The notes: generated by a model not told the origin, from the letters alone. Counted from the first letter of the stretch, positions 12,106 through 22,660 are shown. The stretch is 64,000 bases of DNA from Mesodorylaimus sp. YZB2_4 (GCA_030248295.1 JASANH010001721.1:1-64000), one strand, 5' to 3'. Numbers and translations: made by a program.

Positions 12106-14033
12106 TTGAATTCTGAAATAGGGAAAAGGAAATTATGGAAATCGTTTGACTCTGGCCAATTGCCGAGATCGAAGGAAACTTTGTTGGCGCTGAGCCTTTC
12201 AAGAAAAGCTCCGAGAGTTGATCAAAAAGGTGTCATCAAAATTAGAGGAAGGTTTGAAAAAACAGGTGAGATGAGAACTCATTTGGGAAGAAGGCCAGAG
12301 ACCGGGAATTTAAGCTTCAGGGATTTGTTTGGGAATCGTTTTTTGTTAGGCAGTTTTGGAGCAGAATTGGAAGGCTCAAGGCGAAGAAGAATTGAAGAAA
12401 TTACTTCATGTGCCCATTCTACGATATATGCCGCCTCATTTTCGAGACTCGGCCGGAATGGTAAATGGTGAAAGCACAAAATTTTGTCAGATGCCTCGTG
12501 TAAATGTTTTGAGTTTTCAGACCCCAAAACTGAGCTGCGAAGCGTTGCTTAAGAAAACTCAAAGCGAATTGGATCCGTTAGTAGAGTCGACCAAGTTATG
12601 GGGCAAAAACGAAAAGGCGGCACTTTTTCAAGCGATTCAAACACCCGCGGTCGAACATAAATTGGCGCCGTTGCAAGAAAAGTAAGGATTGTTTCGGTTG
12701 ACAGCCACAAATCTCGGCTTTCTACGATTTAGGCTTAATGGATTTATGGCCAACTTCAAGGCCGCTGGAGAGGGTGATCTTGAATTTCTGACGGACAAAA
12801 TCGAGAAAATCAAGACTCAAATTGCCCAGACTGCGTGAGTCTTGCCCTGGCCGTCCGTTCTGTTGTGAATCTAGTCTAAGTCTTCGTTCTAGAAACAAGG
12901 AAACAAGGTGGACATTTCGAAATATTCGTCGACGACGTTGGATCAGTTGGACTTGGAATAAAATATCCGTCTTGGGCGTAAGGAGAGTCTAATGGAACTC
13001 TGCTTTTTCCAGACTCGGCATTTCAGATGAAAGCCACTCGATCGGAAATGGAATGTCGCTTGGCTTTCTTCAACATGTTTCGTCTTTGAATCAGTATAAA
13101 AATTGGGGAGAAGAAGAACTCAAGCGCCTGGCCGAGATCGCCGAGAAACACGAGTTGCGAGATTGGAGCTCGATCGCGGATGAACTGCGGTAAGTGTCGG
13201 CGCGAGTGGTCGAGAGGTGTTTGGGGGGGGGGGGGGGTGAGTGTTTAACGACACCGCTTCCATAAACTTGGATTTCAGACTCGGTGCACTGCGTTCCAGT
13301 GTTTCGAGAAGTACCAAACAACTTTGAATCTAGGTATGGTCAAGAAGTGCAAAGTGCGGGGCACCCACGGCCAGACCAGGGGCCCCTTGTTTTGCTTGCA
13401 GGAAATGGAAAGCCGCCGAAGACGAGAAGCTGCGCGATGCTGTTCGAGCTTGTCGCATGGGGGATTACGTGGCTTGTGAAGTGGTCACCGGGCTACATGG
13501 AAGGGCGCACGACCAGTGCAGAGCTTGCTGGCTCTGAAAATTGGACCCGTCGTTTAAGAGCGGTAGTTGCCAATAAAGCGAGGACGAGGTATGTTTGGTC
13601 GCTTTTTTCGGGGTCATTGCATGCAGATGCTCAAACTGGCGGTGAAAGTTCAGTGCGAAAGGGTGGCCAAGATCGCTCGAGAAGTGCCCGGTCGAACCGA
13701 AACTCAGTGTCGTGAACGCTGGACGTCAGCTTGCGTGCTGACGTCAAAATTGGCGAGTGGACTGATAAAGAAGACGAGTCTTTGATGGAAGGCGTGGAGC
13801 AATAAGGCATTGGAAAGTGGTCGAAAGTGCGCACGCTGATGGAAGCACGTACGATCTCGACTTGCAAGATTCGTTGCCTTACGCTGATGAAGACCCGAGG
13901 GCAAAAGAAGGGACGTGAGAAACAAGTGGTCGAGGTCGAGGAAGGCGGGGAGACGGTGCCGAAGCAGAAGGGCCGTCGAGGAAGGAAGGAGAAGGCTGTG
14001 AAACTAGAAATGGTTGAAAAAGAAGACCAGTAG
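12106..14033 (+). pseudogene. SNAPC4: SNAPC4-like gene (snRNA-activating complex subunit, Myb repeats), decayed
   Basis: SNAPC4 binds the proximal element of snRNA promoters through R/h, a, b, c, d Myb repeats. Here an N-terminal exon (LPPHFR-like, about 12355-12464) leads to TPKLSCEALLKKTQ, then LNGFMANFKAAGEGDLEF. Myb repeats follow: NQYKNWGEEELKRLAE...DWSSIADEL, TAFQCFEKYQ, KWKAAEDEKLRDAVRACR, HGRAHDQCRA, and RVAKIAREVPGRTETQCRER followed by GEWTDKEDESLMEG and GKWSKV. Introns are 45-70 bases. The frame is broken several times: a shift near 13079, a one-base mismatch at the 13193 splice, in-frame TGA near 13536 and TAA near 13576, and further shifts near 13735-13800. A basic tail ends at 14033. 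Many independent lesions make a pseudogene likelier than sequencing error, although homopolymer errors cannot be excluded for some of them. Confidence 0.75.
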
Positions 14034-15966
14034 TGATTAAAAGGGAAAATGAGGTGATTCTGTAGGGAGATACGAATCGATTTGTTGGGGTCGTTACGGT
14101 TTTTTTAAATTAGAACTCCTTAGACCAGAAAATTAGAAACTTTCGTGGCTGTTGAGATTCCAGATTTTAGATTGGTATTAAAAGATTGTTGGTTGAGGAT
14201 GGTTGAGGATTGTTGAGGTCAGTGTACTCTAGAGCTCACGATCAGTGATAGCGGGCCGTCACTACAGGTCCTGTATTGCTGCATGGTCAAGTGTTTTGTG
14301 TATTCGTTTCCAACTGCGCGATGTCATCTTGGCCAGCGGGAGTACATTATAGGCTTGCAGAGCTGTCTTCTTTGCGAGATGCCAAGTTTGCTAATGCGTA
14401 TCGGTCAATCTCGTGACCGCGAGAAAGATGACAATGAGGGCCGCTACGCCCGTGAGTGAACTGGTGCCACGGCAAAATATACTGCGGGGTAGTTGTACCT
14501 ATGCACAAGGAAAGAAGATCATCCCTGCATATAAAAACTGTGGATGAGAAATAGGATTTGAACTTGCAAGTTTTCTCGTCATGACACTTTACTGTATTCG
14601 AGATCGTTCGCCTTGATCCATTCGACCACTCGTAAGCTCCGAGAGCCAGGGCTGAAGGGATACTTTTCTGCCTTATTGTAAAGACATGACTGCGTTGAGT
14701 GTTCGCGCTGTACTGTAGGATTTCTAAAATTTTCCTGGTGCCTTCTGGTCGTTATGGTATTTTCGTTTGATTCACATCACACTTTCGTCGATCAGGATTT
14801 TTTCGTAGGAGCTATACATGGGTGCTGGATCGTTCATCGCCATCTTACAGACATCACAGAGATAGTTTCTCCAATCGAGCAATACTTCTTCGCAATCACC
14901 CAGCGTATAACCCAGAGTCTGCAAAGTTTGTGTCAATGTCTTATACAGTGCCAAAGTGTGTAGGTGCGTCAACGTTCATGTCTCGACCATATATCACCAG
15001 CACGACTTGAGAAAGCAGCTAGCTATGGTATTCGACAGACGCATCTGGTATCCAGAAAAACGCTTGGGCAGTGGAGCCACCTCAATGGAGAGTGGCTGAT
15101 TGATTTTGAGGTTTGTTCAAGATATTACCGACTCGCAATCCGCCATCTTTTTAAAATTCTATCAGTGCCTGTTCTCTCGCGTTGCAAACTCATAAAGCGC
15201 GGAACCCTGGGCCATTTTAGAATGATGTTGTTACTCTTCTCTCCTTCCCTCCTTGATAATTGATTTCTGTTTAGCCTTCTTGCGTTTATTTGCTCTCATT
15301 ATCGCACAGTGTGTATGTATGTGCATATCCCAGTAGCATGCAAATGAAATGCGCTCACAGCAAACTCTGAGCTGAAAAAACCTTGGAAAAATTCTCATAT
15401 GTGCACATATCCCTCTAATACCCTCAACCAGACCATTATTGGGAGCCATCATGTCTTCCAGCCGCCAGTTATTAGCTAGCACAACCAGGATGGCGCTGTG
15501 TATAAGTCAAGGGCAATCCAACTCGGTGCGATAGCTACACATACATGTATGTTTGTCCTGACGGTACTGTGATAGGCAGGTACTGGCGGGCCAACTGCTG
15601 GTCAGGCCAGTTCAACAAGTGAGCAGAAATTTTTGGTGAGCAGAGAGTGAGCCTGGAGAAGAAAGTGAGCGCATGAGGCGTCAATCAACGTTACTTCCCT
15701 AGCCGGGGCTTCCTTTAACCTTGTCCTGAACAAGATGACTTCTCTTTCAATTGTGTGCAACGCGACCCAGAGAATCCTCTGCAGACCATGTTCTCGCGAA
15801 CATTGCCATCCAGCGTCTGCTGCAAAACGCGTGCCCTATTTCTACGAGTGTTTTTAGTGCAAGTATTTTGAGAGTTCGGTAGAAACATTCGCAGCAGAAA
15901 AACACGATCACTAATTACTGGATCATCACTGGCTTGGTCGCCCTCAACCGCTCTTCTCCATTTCGA
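14034..15966. other. No clear gene; possible lone exon at 14772-14972 (-)
   Basis: The only suspicious stretch is a - strand frame at 14772-14972 with balanced composition (ALYKTLTQTLQTLGYTLGD, then CEEVLLDWRNYLCDVCK) that could be the last exon of a lost gene. I cannot name its family. The remainder shows no recognisable coding or structured RNA. Confidence 0.4.
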
Positions 15967-16549
15967 TCATCTTCTTCCCCCGTCGTACATCATCTTGACG
16001 GCCTGGAACTCGGTCATCCCCAAACGAGCCTTGTTCGACACGTCGTACACGCCGCCTTCGGTTTCGCTGTGCTCGCCGTAGATGCCTGCAACGAGGATTA
16101 TTCAGTTAAGATCAGGGCAAGAGCCAATCTAGGCGCACTCACCTCGGATTTGCAATTTCATGTCGGCGCAGATCTTTTTGAAGTCCGCCCAGGCGGAGAC
16201 TTTGGGAATTTTGATGTGGACCAAGCCGCGAACGGTCGTTCCCAAATTGGTCTGGCAGAGCGTCAGCCATCCCAGACGATCGCCGCGCGAGAACGGAGCC
16301 TGTTTTCCGATGATTTTTACGCCCTGACAAGGCCGCGAAGCTTATTGTTAGTTAAGGAGGCAAGGAAACGTACGAAAATGGCTTACACGAATCAGACAGT
16401 CGAGCACCTTTCCGTCATCGCCGCCCTCGTGCATGCTGATGATGCGCAGATCTTCTTCGTTGACCCAGACCAGGAAGTTCTTATTCTTGTTGTGAAAGAT
16501 GCCGCGTCCGTTCGGCCAATAGCGACAGGCGTTAGCAGATTGCAGGAAC
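15967..16549 (-). pseudogene. Arginine kinase, C-terminal fragment of three exons
   Basis: Arginine kinase makes phosphoarginine from ATP and arginine. Exons 16549-16387, 16323-16143 and 16085-15967 join in frame and encode [19 protein letters not shown], then [30 protein letters not shown] and [17 protein letters not shown]. That is the C-terminal lobe from roughly the ATP-binding strands onward. The N-terminal two thirds is absent: just beyond the first acceptor lies a SINE, and nothing kinase-like follows. The reactive cysteine of the NEED loop (VWCNEED in functional enzymes) is valine here, the following His is missing, and the C-terminus stops early at MMYDGGRR instead of running on through a final helix. 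A truncated, probably inactive relic, though its frames are still open. Confidence 0.8.
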
Positions 16550-16608
16550 CTGGAATGGCGGGCATGGACTGTGCTGTACTACAGATACAGTACAGTATAC
16601 AGCAGTAC

Positions 16609-16784
16609 GGGGGTCGTGGCCTAGCGGGTTAAGGCGTCTGCCTCTCACGCTGGGTGCGCACTTACCGGGGTGAGGGTTAGACTCCCGCCTCGGTTCAAAA
16701 TGATTGTCGTTTATTGTGTTCCTTAGCCCTCGAGTGCGCTGTATGACTAGGCTATGGATAAAGTATGACATGACATGACATGAG
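16609..16784 (+). mobile_element. tRNA-derived SINE, copy A
   Basis: The head carries RNA polymerase III promoter boxes: A box TGGCCTAGCGGGTTAAGG and a decayed B box GGGTTAGACTCCC. The body GTGTTCCTTA.CCCTCGAGTGCG follows, then a GACAT-repeat tail (GACATGACATGACATGAG). Head length and the long spacer between the boxes suggest a class II (Leu or Ser type) tRNA origin. It lies directly upstream of the surviving arginine kinase exons. Confidence 0.8.
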
Positions 16785-17212
16785 TAGCGCATGCTTTCGT
16801 CTGGGAACTCATCTGCCGGTTCGGCAGTTGTAAAAAGCTTCTATCAGACCGAGGAGCTAAGTTTTATCGAAATGAAGAAGGAAGTGTGCAGACTGTGTGA
16901 CATCCAAAGAAAAACACACTGGCGTATCATCCAGCTTGCAATGGTCTTACTGAGCGTTTCAACTATGTACTCGGTACTATGTTGGGTATCTACAATACAT
17001 GAAGCAGTACGAACAAACATGGGACGGCACTCCATCCATTCATGGGAAGTTCATTCATCCCTTTTGCTTACCAGTCCTCAACCGTCAAGCGTGTTTGCCG
17101 CGCCTCCCAAGGGTGCCTGCAACTGCTCTGTGCAATGATACACTAGCCTGGCTGCTGGTCGAATCCTAAGATGCCTGCGCTAGCGAACAGTTCCACTGTC
17201 GATGGCGCAGTA

Positions 17213-17654
17213 TCATCATCATCATCATGGTTTGTTCTTGGCCAAACACTGACAGTGCACTTAAAGACCAAAAACATGCAGGGCTATAACAGGTCAAAAA
17301 GAAAAAGAGAAGATAGAATTACGGAGTCTGTCAAATGTGCTCTCGAAACCAGCTAAAAGTGCCCGAGGCTACATTCAACATGTTCATCATGTTCATGTTC
17401 ATGTTTTTCCACATCACCAAACGCTTATGCGCACTCGAGGGTGAAGGGACACATTTTACACGAAATGATTTACCGGCCCGCGAGTCGAACACTCGCCCGT
17501 AGCTACGCACCTGGCGAAAGAGGCTGACGCCTAACCCACCAGGCCACGAGGCCGGTGGGTCATTCAACGGCACATTCAACGGCACATCATTCCAGAGAGA
17601 TATTGAAAAATGCGAAAAACATTGCTTATACGATTCCAGATTATGACACCAGTA
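17213..17654. mobile_element. Insertion carrying SINE copy B, absent from the paralogous segment
   Basis: The paralog near 61315 reads GGCGCAGTAAAGACT without interruption. Here GGCGCAGTA is followed by 442 bp and then CAGTAAAGACT, so the insert is flanked by CAGTA on both sides, a five-base target-site duplication. It contains a (TCA)n tract, SINE copy B in reverse orientation, and a doubled CATTCAACGGCACA motif. Confidence 0.75.
17379..17555 (-). mobile_element. tRNA-derived SINE, copy B (reverse orientation)
   Basis: Read on the - strand it starts CCGGCCTCGTGGCCTGGTGG, has TTAGGCGTC after the A box, B box GTGTTCGACTCGC, the family body GTGTCCCTTCACCCTCGAG, and a tail of CATGAA repeats. 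It diverges from copies A and C in the head but keeps the same order and spacing. Confidence 0.75.
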
Positions 17655-18319
17655 AAGACTTCTGTCAACACCAGAGGATCCTTTAAACACAACAATGCAC
17701 GACGATGTCGCAACAGTCCTAAGTCTTACCCACAGTCCGCAGACAAACCAAGTACCTGCCCTAGAGTCAACTCCTAGACTCTTCCAGTATGAACCAAAGG
17801 AAACGACGACCGCAGAGGCCCTTTGAGAGTATGCTGATCGAAGCCCCTGCCTGCCGCCTGGCCTGCCCCACCGTTCTGCCAGTGGGGTGGACAACACAAG
17901 AGGTGGCCCCCACAAATTCAGAACAAACCGATGGAAACGAATCGAGTGAAACAAAAAGCATGAGAGAGCCCCGATCTCTCTCGGCGGCCTGCTCTTACAC
18001 CGCCCTGGCTCCTCCTTACCGAGCCCTACTCACGCCACACCCCAAGAATTCCAGGCGCCCCCAGACGGCAATGGCCACAACCAGAGACAAATTGCGCAAC
18101 GTCTGCTTTGGGCCACGGGGCTTCAGGCCTTGTGTGCTCGCAGCCACCGAGGCGACAAGGAGTGCATGGGCCTCAAAGGCGAGCTGCTGTGATGTTTTTT
18201 TCTGATCTCAGCAGGATGCAAGGGGCTCAGGTCATTTTGTCTTCTTCAGCACACCCAACGTCCGACCACGCTTAGGCACAGCACACGATCAGCACACGAC
18301 AAGGCCCGTCACTCGATCA

Positions 18320-19870
18320 CTAACGGCCGTGGTGCTTGGAGACGTACTTCTTGAGCATGTCGACGACTTGTTCCATGGCCGGTCGATTGGCGTTCTTCGA
18401 CATGCACGCGTTGGCGATCTCGGCCAGCTCGGGCGGCATTCCACGCGGCGGGTCGACCCTCTTTCCCTCGTGCAGATACTTCATCATGGCGCGCACGTCC
18501 ATCTTCTTGCTGTTGAAGTACTGCTCGTACGGATTACGGCCCTTGTTGTACATCTGAAAGACAAGGTGTGCATTTTTGGCCAGCACGTCCAACAGAAGCA
18601 CTCACCTCGAGGATCAGGATGCCGAAGCTCCAAACGTCGCTCGATTTCGTCCACTCGCGCGTCTGCAACGACTCCGGCGGCATGGAAAAGACGGGCAGCT
18701 TCCGCTTGGTGGCGAGTTCGTAGTGGTCCGGGGCCATCCTCGACAGGCCAAAGTCGGCGATCTTGACGACTGTCCGGTTGCCCACCTTGTGCGCAAGGCA
18801 GTTTCGAGAAGCGATGTCCCTGAAAGTACCGCCGTTGCAAATGATGGCGAACCATAGCCTGGGCTTACCTGTGTATGATGTCGCGCTCGTGGAGGTATTG
18901 CATGCCCTTGGACGCGTCCAGCAAACCGCGCGCTTTCCCCTCTTCCGTCAGCTTGTCCTGTTCCAGCAGCTTGTCCAAGGATCCGGCTGAAAAAGGGGCA
19001 AAAGTGGTATCTGAGCAAGCACACGGCCAGTCCGCTTACCATTGCAGTACTCGAGGATCAGCTGCAGCTGCGGCGCTCCCGTCGGTCCGGCACCGAACGA
19101 CACTCCGCGGATGGTGACGACGTTCTCGTGGTCGAGCAGGCTCATGATCTTCGCCTCGGCCAGGCACTCCTTGCGATCTTTCTCCGAGCTGTCCCCCGTC
19201 AGGATCTTCACGGCCACCGTCTCTTCTTTTCCCTTGCGACCAGCCGGCAGCAGCTTCGCACGCCACACTTGGCCAAAGTTTCCCTGCAATGATGAGCGCA
19301 TTAGCTTATTCGGGGTTGCTCTTGTCCAACACGAGAACTCACCGCGCCCAGCTGCTTCTCCAGTTTAACGCGCTTCGGATCGATCAACTCGAACTCGACC
19401 ATGACCGGAGTCAGCAACTTGCAATGGCCCCCTTTCGTCACGGGATCCTGGGTGTGGTAGTAGTGGGCCAGCAGTCCTTGCAGGGAGTTGAACACGGGGC
19501 CATCGAACTTGTACTCCTGAAACGCCAACATACAAATCGGGACTGCTGCCTTCTGGAGGCTTTGATCTTTCTGACCCTCAGCGTCAGTGCAAGTCACTTA
19601 CTCGCTGTCGCTCGCCGAACTTGAAGTGCATGATTTCGTGATTGTGGTTCACGCTGAGCACAGTTCCCCCGTCCGATCCGCGACGCAGCAGGAAGTCGCC
19701 CTCTTTCTTCAGCAGATCGACCACGAATTGTCGCTGCAGGTCTCGGTAGAAGATCTTGTCGATGTCGAGCTGGAAGCGTATAAATAGCACAGAAATTTGT
19801 CCAGGCTTTATCAGGTACTCACCGTCGCGTCCGACTTTTCGCTCGTGTTTGTGTGCGATGCATGCGACAT
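18320..19870 (-). CDS. Non-receptor tyrosine kinase, SH2 + kinase (Fer/SPE-8-like)
   Basis: Seven exons (19870-19823, 19769-19602, 19516-19343, 19283-19040, 18986-18869, 18819-18606, 18553-18320) join in frame to exactly 400 codons. After 16 leader residues comes an SH2 domain (FYRDLQRQFVVDLLKKEGDF, then LLRR with the phosphotyrosine-binding Arg, and HFKFGERQR). A kinase domain follows: GNFGQVWRAK glycine loop, VAVKIL lysine, helix-C Glu in CLAEAKIM, catalytic loop HRDIASRN, DFGLSR, and SSDVWSFGILILE. It ends about 60 residues later. All catalytic residues are present, so it should be active on tyrosine. The length and SH2-kinase layout without F-BAR match the short Fer-type kinases abundant in nematodes, many of them sperm-expressed. 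A 5'-truncated copy lies at 61979-63390. Confidence 0.92.
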
Positions 19871-20465
19871 GGCCAAGCCGACTCCCAACAGTCTCGAATT
19901 GGTTCAACGACAACCGACTGCACTCGACGACCAGACTCGGCTCGAATGACTTCTCAGCATTGTCTACAGTACTTTGAGTGGGAGAATGTAAAGTGAGTGG
20001 CAACGCGGTCGTCGCTGATTGGTCGGCCGTGATCGAAGGCGCGTGCGAAGTAAGCCCTGACCACAACACTACAGCCTTGCAACGAGACCTGCATGAGCAA
20101 GGTCCACAGACGACAGCAATGCTGTGCTGTGCTCACACTAATCTGCTCGACTGGCATTTATCACATGGTAACCTTCAAGAACCTACCCTGCCCGAACATG
20201 ACGACGCTCCAGTGGGGGAGCTGGCCACTAAACGAAGGGGTGGTGGTGCCTGGAAGTCATTGGTGATTTAGAATCAGCCACTGTCTCGATCGGGTCCCCC
20301 GGGAAAGTCTGTTTGGTGGTTGAGCGGCCCTTTGCCACTGTTATCGCCAGTGCCCGGTGTTACGTCATGGAGTGAGCTGTGCTAGTTCCAAAGAATTATG
20401 GTTTTCACACTGATTGGAGGAAGACGAGTCCCCGTCGGTCACTAGTGAGGGATGAGCAGGTTTCA
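19871..20465. other. Intergenic between SH2 kinase and Kunitz gene
   Basis: Presumably holds the kinase promoter. Only short overlapping false frames are seen; nothing else recognised. Confidence 0.5.
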
Positions 20466-20714
20466 TCAGCACCCCTGTTCTGCAGCACCATGCTTACCAG
20501 GCACACTAAAGCATCGCTGCATGCACTCGGCCTCTGAGTCGAATCGGTTGTCGTTGCCCATGCAGCCTCCGTACACGAACTGCTTGCACCTCCCTTCGTT
20601 GGCGTCATAGAACCACTTTTTGAAGTAAGCCATGCAAATGCCTGTACTGGGCGATACACGACATTTTCGCACAGTTGTCTTGGGTGGCATGGGCTCGCTG
20701 GTGGCCAGCACCGT
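20466..20714 (-). CDS. Kunitz/BPTI-type protease inhibitor domain (5' end uncertain)
   Basis: Kunitz domains plug serine protease active sites through a loop just after the second cysteine. Here CRVSPSTGICMAYFKKWFYD leads on to FVYGGCMGNDNRF and CMQRC: six cysteines with BPTI spacing and the YGGC.GN.N.F core. The P1 residue would be Met and P1' Ala, which suggests elastase- or chymotrypsin-like targets rather than trypsin. A good acceptor (CCACCTTTCAG) lies at 20715, so an upstream exon may supply a secretion signal; none is visible in the downstream frame (first ATG 20690). The frame also stays open up to an ATG at 20813, but that extension matches a non-coding repeat elsewhere in the window. 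The gene ends with a 15-residue tail, stop at 20466. Confidence 0.75.
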   Translation of the reverse strand, partial: TVLATSEPMPPKTTVRKCRVSPSTGICMAYFKKWFYDANEGRCKQFVYGGCMGNDNRFDSEAECMQRCFSVPGKHGAAEQGC

Positions 20715-20766
20715 CTGAAAGGTGGCTTCCCCCGGAGGGAGAGCACTAATCTCACCCAGCAGCCTG

Positions 20767-20774
20767 CTCTTATA
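20767..20774 (-). promoter_or_regulatory. TATA-like box upstream of the Kunitz exon
   Basis: TATAAGAG on the - strand, about 53 bases before the coding acceptor. It lies inside a ~100-bp segment that recurs in the 3' flank of both SH2 kinase copies, where the matching position reads TGTAAGAG, so the box is specific to this copy. Could be chance. Confidence 0.35.
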
Positions 20775-20814
20775 CTGTACTGCCCTGGCTCCTCCCAGCC
20801 GAGTAACTGCCATA

Positions 20815-21439
20815 GCCACACCCCCAAGAACTCCAGGCGCCTCCAAGCGGCAATGGTCACAACACTAACAATGCCTTAATGCTGCGCATGGACTGGGTTC
20901 ACCGGTCGCCGGAATTTCCACTCGTACTTCATGTGTGGCCCCTTCCTGTCCGAACCTCGCCTCGCGACGACGCCAGGAACTCCTTCGACCTCATCATCAA
21001 CAGCAACTGTAAAAACTGAGGAGTCTGGATCCCTGATGTCATCAGATTCAGCAACTGCATCATCCCCACAAGCACTACCACCGACCTCCACTTCGGACAG
21101 TGGGTGAGAATCAACGTCAGTCGTGGCGCCAACTCGAACCAGAGGAGTAGGTCTATGGGAACACGTACGTCCTCCATAACGTTATCAGCCCGATGATCGG
21201 AACTGAACAACCAAGATGAGCGAGGTCGCTTTCGTCTCATGGTCAGAACCTCAGCGTGTGTGGTATAGTTAATTCAGGGCACAGAGCTCGTTTGGAATTT
21301 GAGCTACGCGCCGTTACTGGTTCGCCCAGCAGCAGTTTATGACAAGAGATATCAAGAAGTGCAGACACTTGCTATCAGTTGACTATTTGCATGATGTTTT
21401 ATTTTCCTGTTGGTTCCTCATCTCTTTTGGGCAGATTTC
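20815..21439. other. No gene recognised
   Basis: Overlapping short frames on both strands without family resemblance; no RNA structure noted. Confidence 0.5.
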
Positions 21440-21515
21440 CTTGATATTAGGTGACATGCAAATGCAGTAGACCAGTATTAGGATTATGATATAAGGGACC
21501 GTGTTTTGGAAATAG
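21440..21515. repeat. Short dispersed repeat, also at 23190-23265
   Basis: Both copies contain TGACATGCAAATGC..TAG.CCAGTAT.AGGATTAT and end GGACCGTGTTTTGG. They flank the ketohexokinase/Argonaute patchwork and probably came from the same duplication event. Confidence 0.7.
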
Positions 21516-21680
21516 TTGTATCCAATGCTCGATCAAGTGATAAGCGGGAGATGTGATTGGGTGATCGTAACCACGTCCAAGTAGGCACGCACCTTCATCC
21601 CCCACGGACACACGATCGATGTTTTGTTGACGTCGAGGAGAGTGGACAAGTGCGCGACGGCTTGTTGCATAAGGCGAATT
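21510..21680 (-). pseudogene. Ketohexokinase fragment (second copy)
   Basis: On the - strand QQAVAHLSTLLDVNKTSIV leads into a frame reading WGDEGACLLGRGYDHPIT. These correspond to the ketohexokinase segment before the catalytic GAGD motif (CAW.EEGADALGPDG in animal enzymes). It is about 90% identical to part of the longer fragment at 22695-23075. No GAGD motif follows, so it is a relic. Confidence 0.65.
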
Positions 21681-21689
21681 CACATTGGA

Positions 21690-21905
21690 GACGCACCATC
21701 CGACCGAGCCGAGCAACCGAGCCGACCCATCCGACCATCCGAAGTAGTATTCACATTGACTGCATCCAGTGCGTCCTGCGTCTCTTGCGTCTGGCGTCCA
21801 ATGGGTCTTGCGTGCAAAGCGTCTGGAGCGGCCAGCCGATGTTTTTTTCTCATGGACTTGCGTCTGGTGCGTCTAGCTCGGTTTGCTCGGCTCAGTCGGA
21901 GTTGA
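21690..21905. mobile_element. Possible MITE / foldback element
   Basis: The left arm CCGACCGAGCCGAGCAACCG near 21698 is matched in reverse by GGTTTGCTCGGCTCAGTCGG ending near 21900, giving ~24-base imperfect inverted termini around about 180 bp rich in GCGTCT repeats. No coding capacity. A small non-autonomous DNA transposon is the simplest reading; the GCGTCT repeats could also have produced the inverted match by slippage. Confidence 0.45.
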
Positions 21906-22157
21906 AATTTTTCAAATTTATGGTCCCCTGCTGGCAGTAATATCATTGCATTCGCAAAATCTGAAGCGATTTTGCCACACCCCATGACATCCCATCGTTT
22001 AGTTTTGGACATGTTGTTGCGGAGGGTCAGGAATGCACGAATGGCCGCTAAAGGATAGATTGTAGAAAGCTCGAACCAGATGCCATACAACTGACCGTTA
22101 GCAAGGGCGACAATTCTTCACTCGGCTCGTCCACCACTCGAGGGCTTCATCATCGCC

Positions 22158-22660
22158 TCAATGGCCATCCCTCGGTACGTCAAGGTTCAAAAATACATTT
22201 GGCAGACAACCTGCGTTGATCACCTGACTTACCTCGCAACGCCAGGTTGGATTCAGCAATGCATCAGATTTCATCGAAGACAGGAAGTCCAACTGAAAAC
22301 TGATTCGCAGGATCTCGATCATGAATTCAATCACACCCTGCTGGCGATAAGAGCTGGAGTGAGCCAGTGAAATCAGTGAAAGATACGAGGAAGCGCACAT
22401 CATGCGAAGATCCGTACATAATCAAAGGAAGCAGGAAAGCACGTTGAGTTCTTACCGTCACAACTTGTGAAGTGAGTGAGGTTTTCGCTGACGCGAGCAG
22501 ACCTTGCCACATGACTAGTCCAAACCCCCAGCTTGCGAAATTGCTTCTTTCAGCAGGGATTCTGTGAACGGACTGTCCGAAGGGATACCACTTCTTCGAT
22601 ACTCCAAAAAAAGAGTTACCCATGGCGAGAGAGGTGACTACCGTAACGGGAGATGTGATG
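22158..22660 (-). pseudogene. Argonaute gene fragment (exons 7-8 with introns), antisense to the parent gene
   Basis: Reads [18 protein letters not shown], later [14 protein letters not shown] and MKSDALLNPTW, matching exons 7 and 8 of the Argonaute at 30895-35261. It also matches intron bases (CTCGCCATGGGTA), so it is a DNA copy and not a retrocopy. Frames are interrupted and the splice pattern is eroded. Confidence 0.85.

Larger units (their letters stand above)
17090..19743. repeat. Left copy of a direct segmental duplication (SH2 kinase region)
   Basis: Matches 61185-63390 in the same orientation, from GCCGCGCCTCCCAAGGGTGCC to CACGAATTGTCG inside the SH2 exon. Within the kinase exons the offset is a constant 43659 bases. 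The left copy contains an extra 442-bp insertion at 17213-17654. The stretch 17655-18319 is non-coding 3' flank of the kinase; it includes a ~100-bp piece (about 17980-18080) that also resembles the upstream region of the Kunitz gene. Confidence 0.9.

Noticed and set aside
15934-16632. 232-codon + strand frame
   Set aside because: It is the shadow of the arginine kinase exons on the opposite strand.
17331-17954. 207-codon - strand frame
   Set aside because: It runs through SINE B and a duplicated non-coding flank; no family resemblance.
18329-18855. 145- and 123-codon frames on both strands across the SH2 kinase
   Set aside because: Shadows of kinase exons, present identically in both duplicate copies.
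21447-21716. 89-codon - strand frame as a gene
   Set aside because: Only its middle resembles ketohexokinase, and the rest is repeat and MITE-like sequence.
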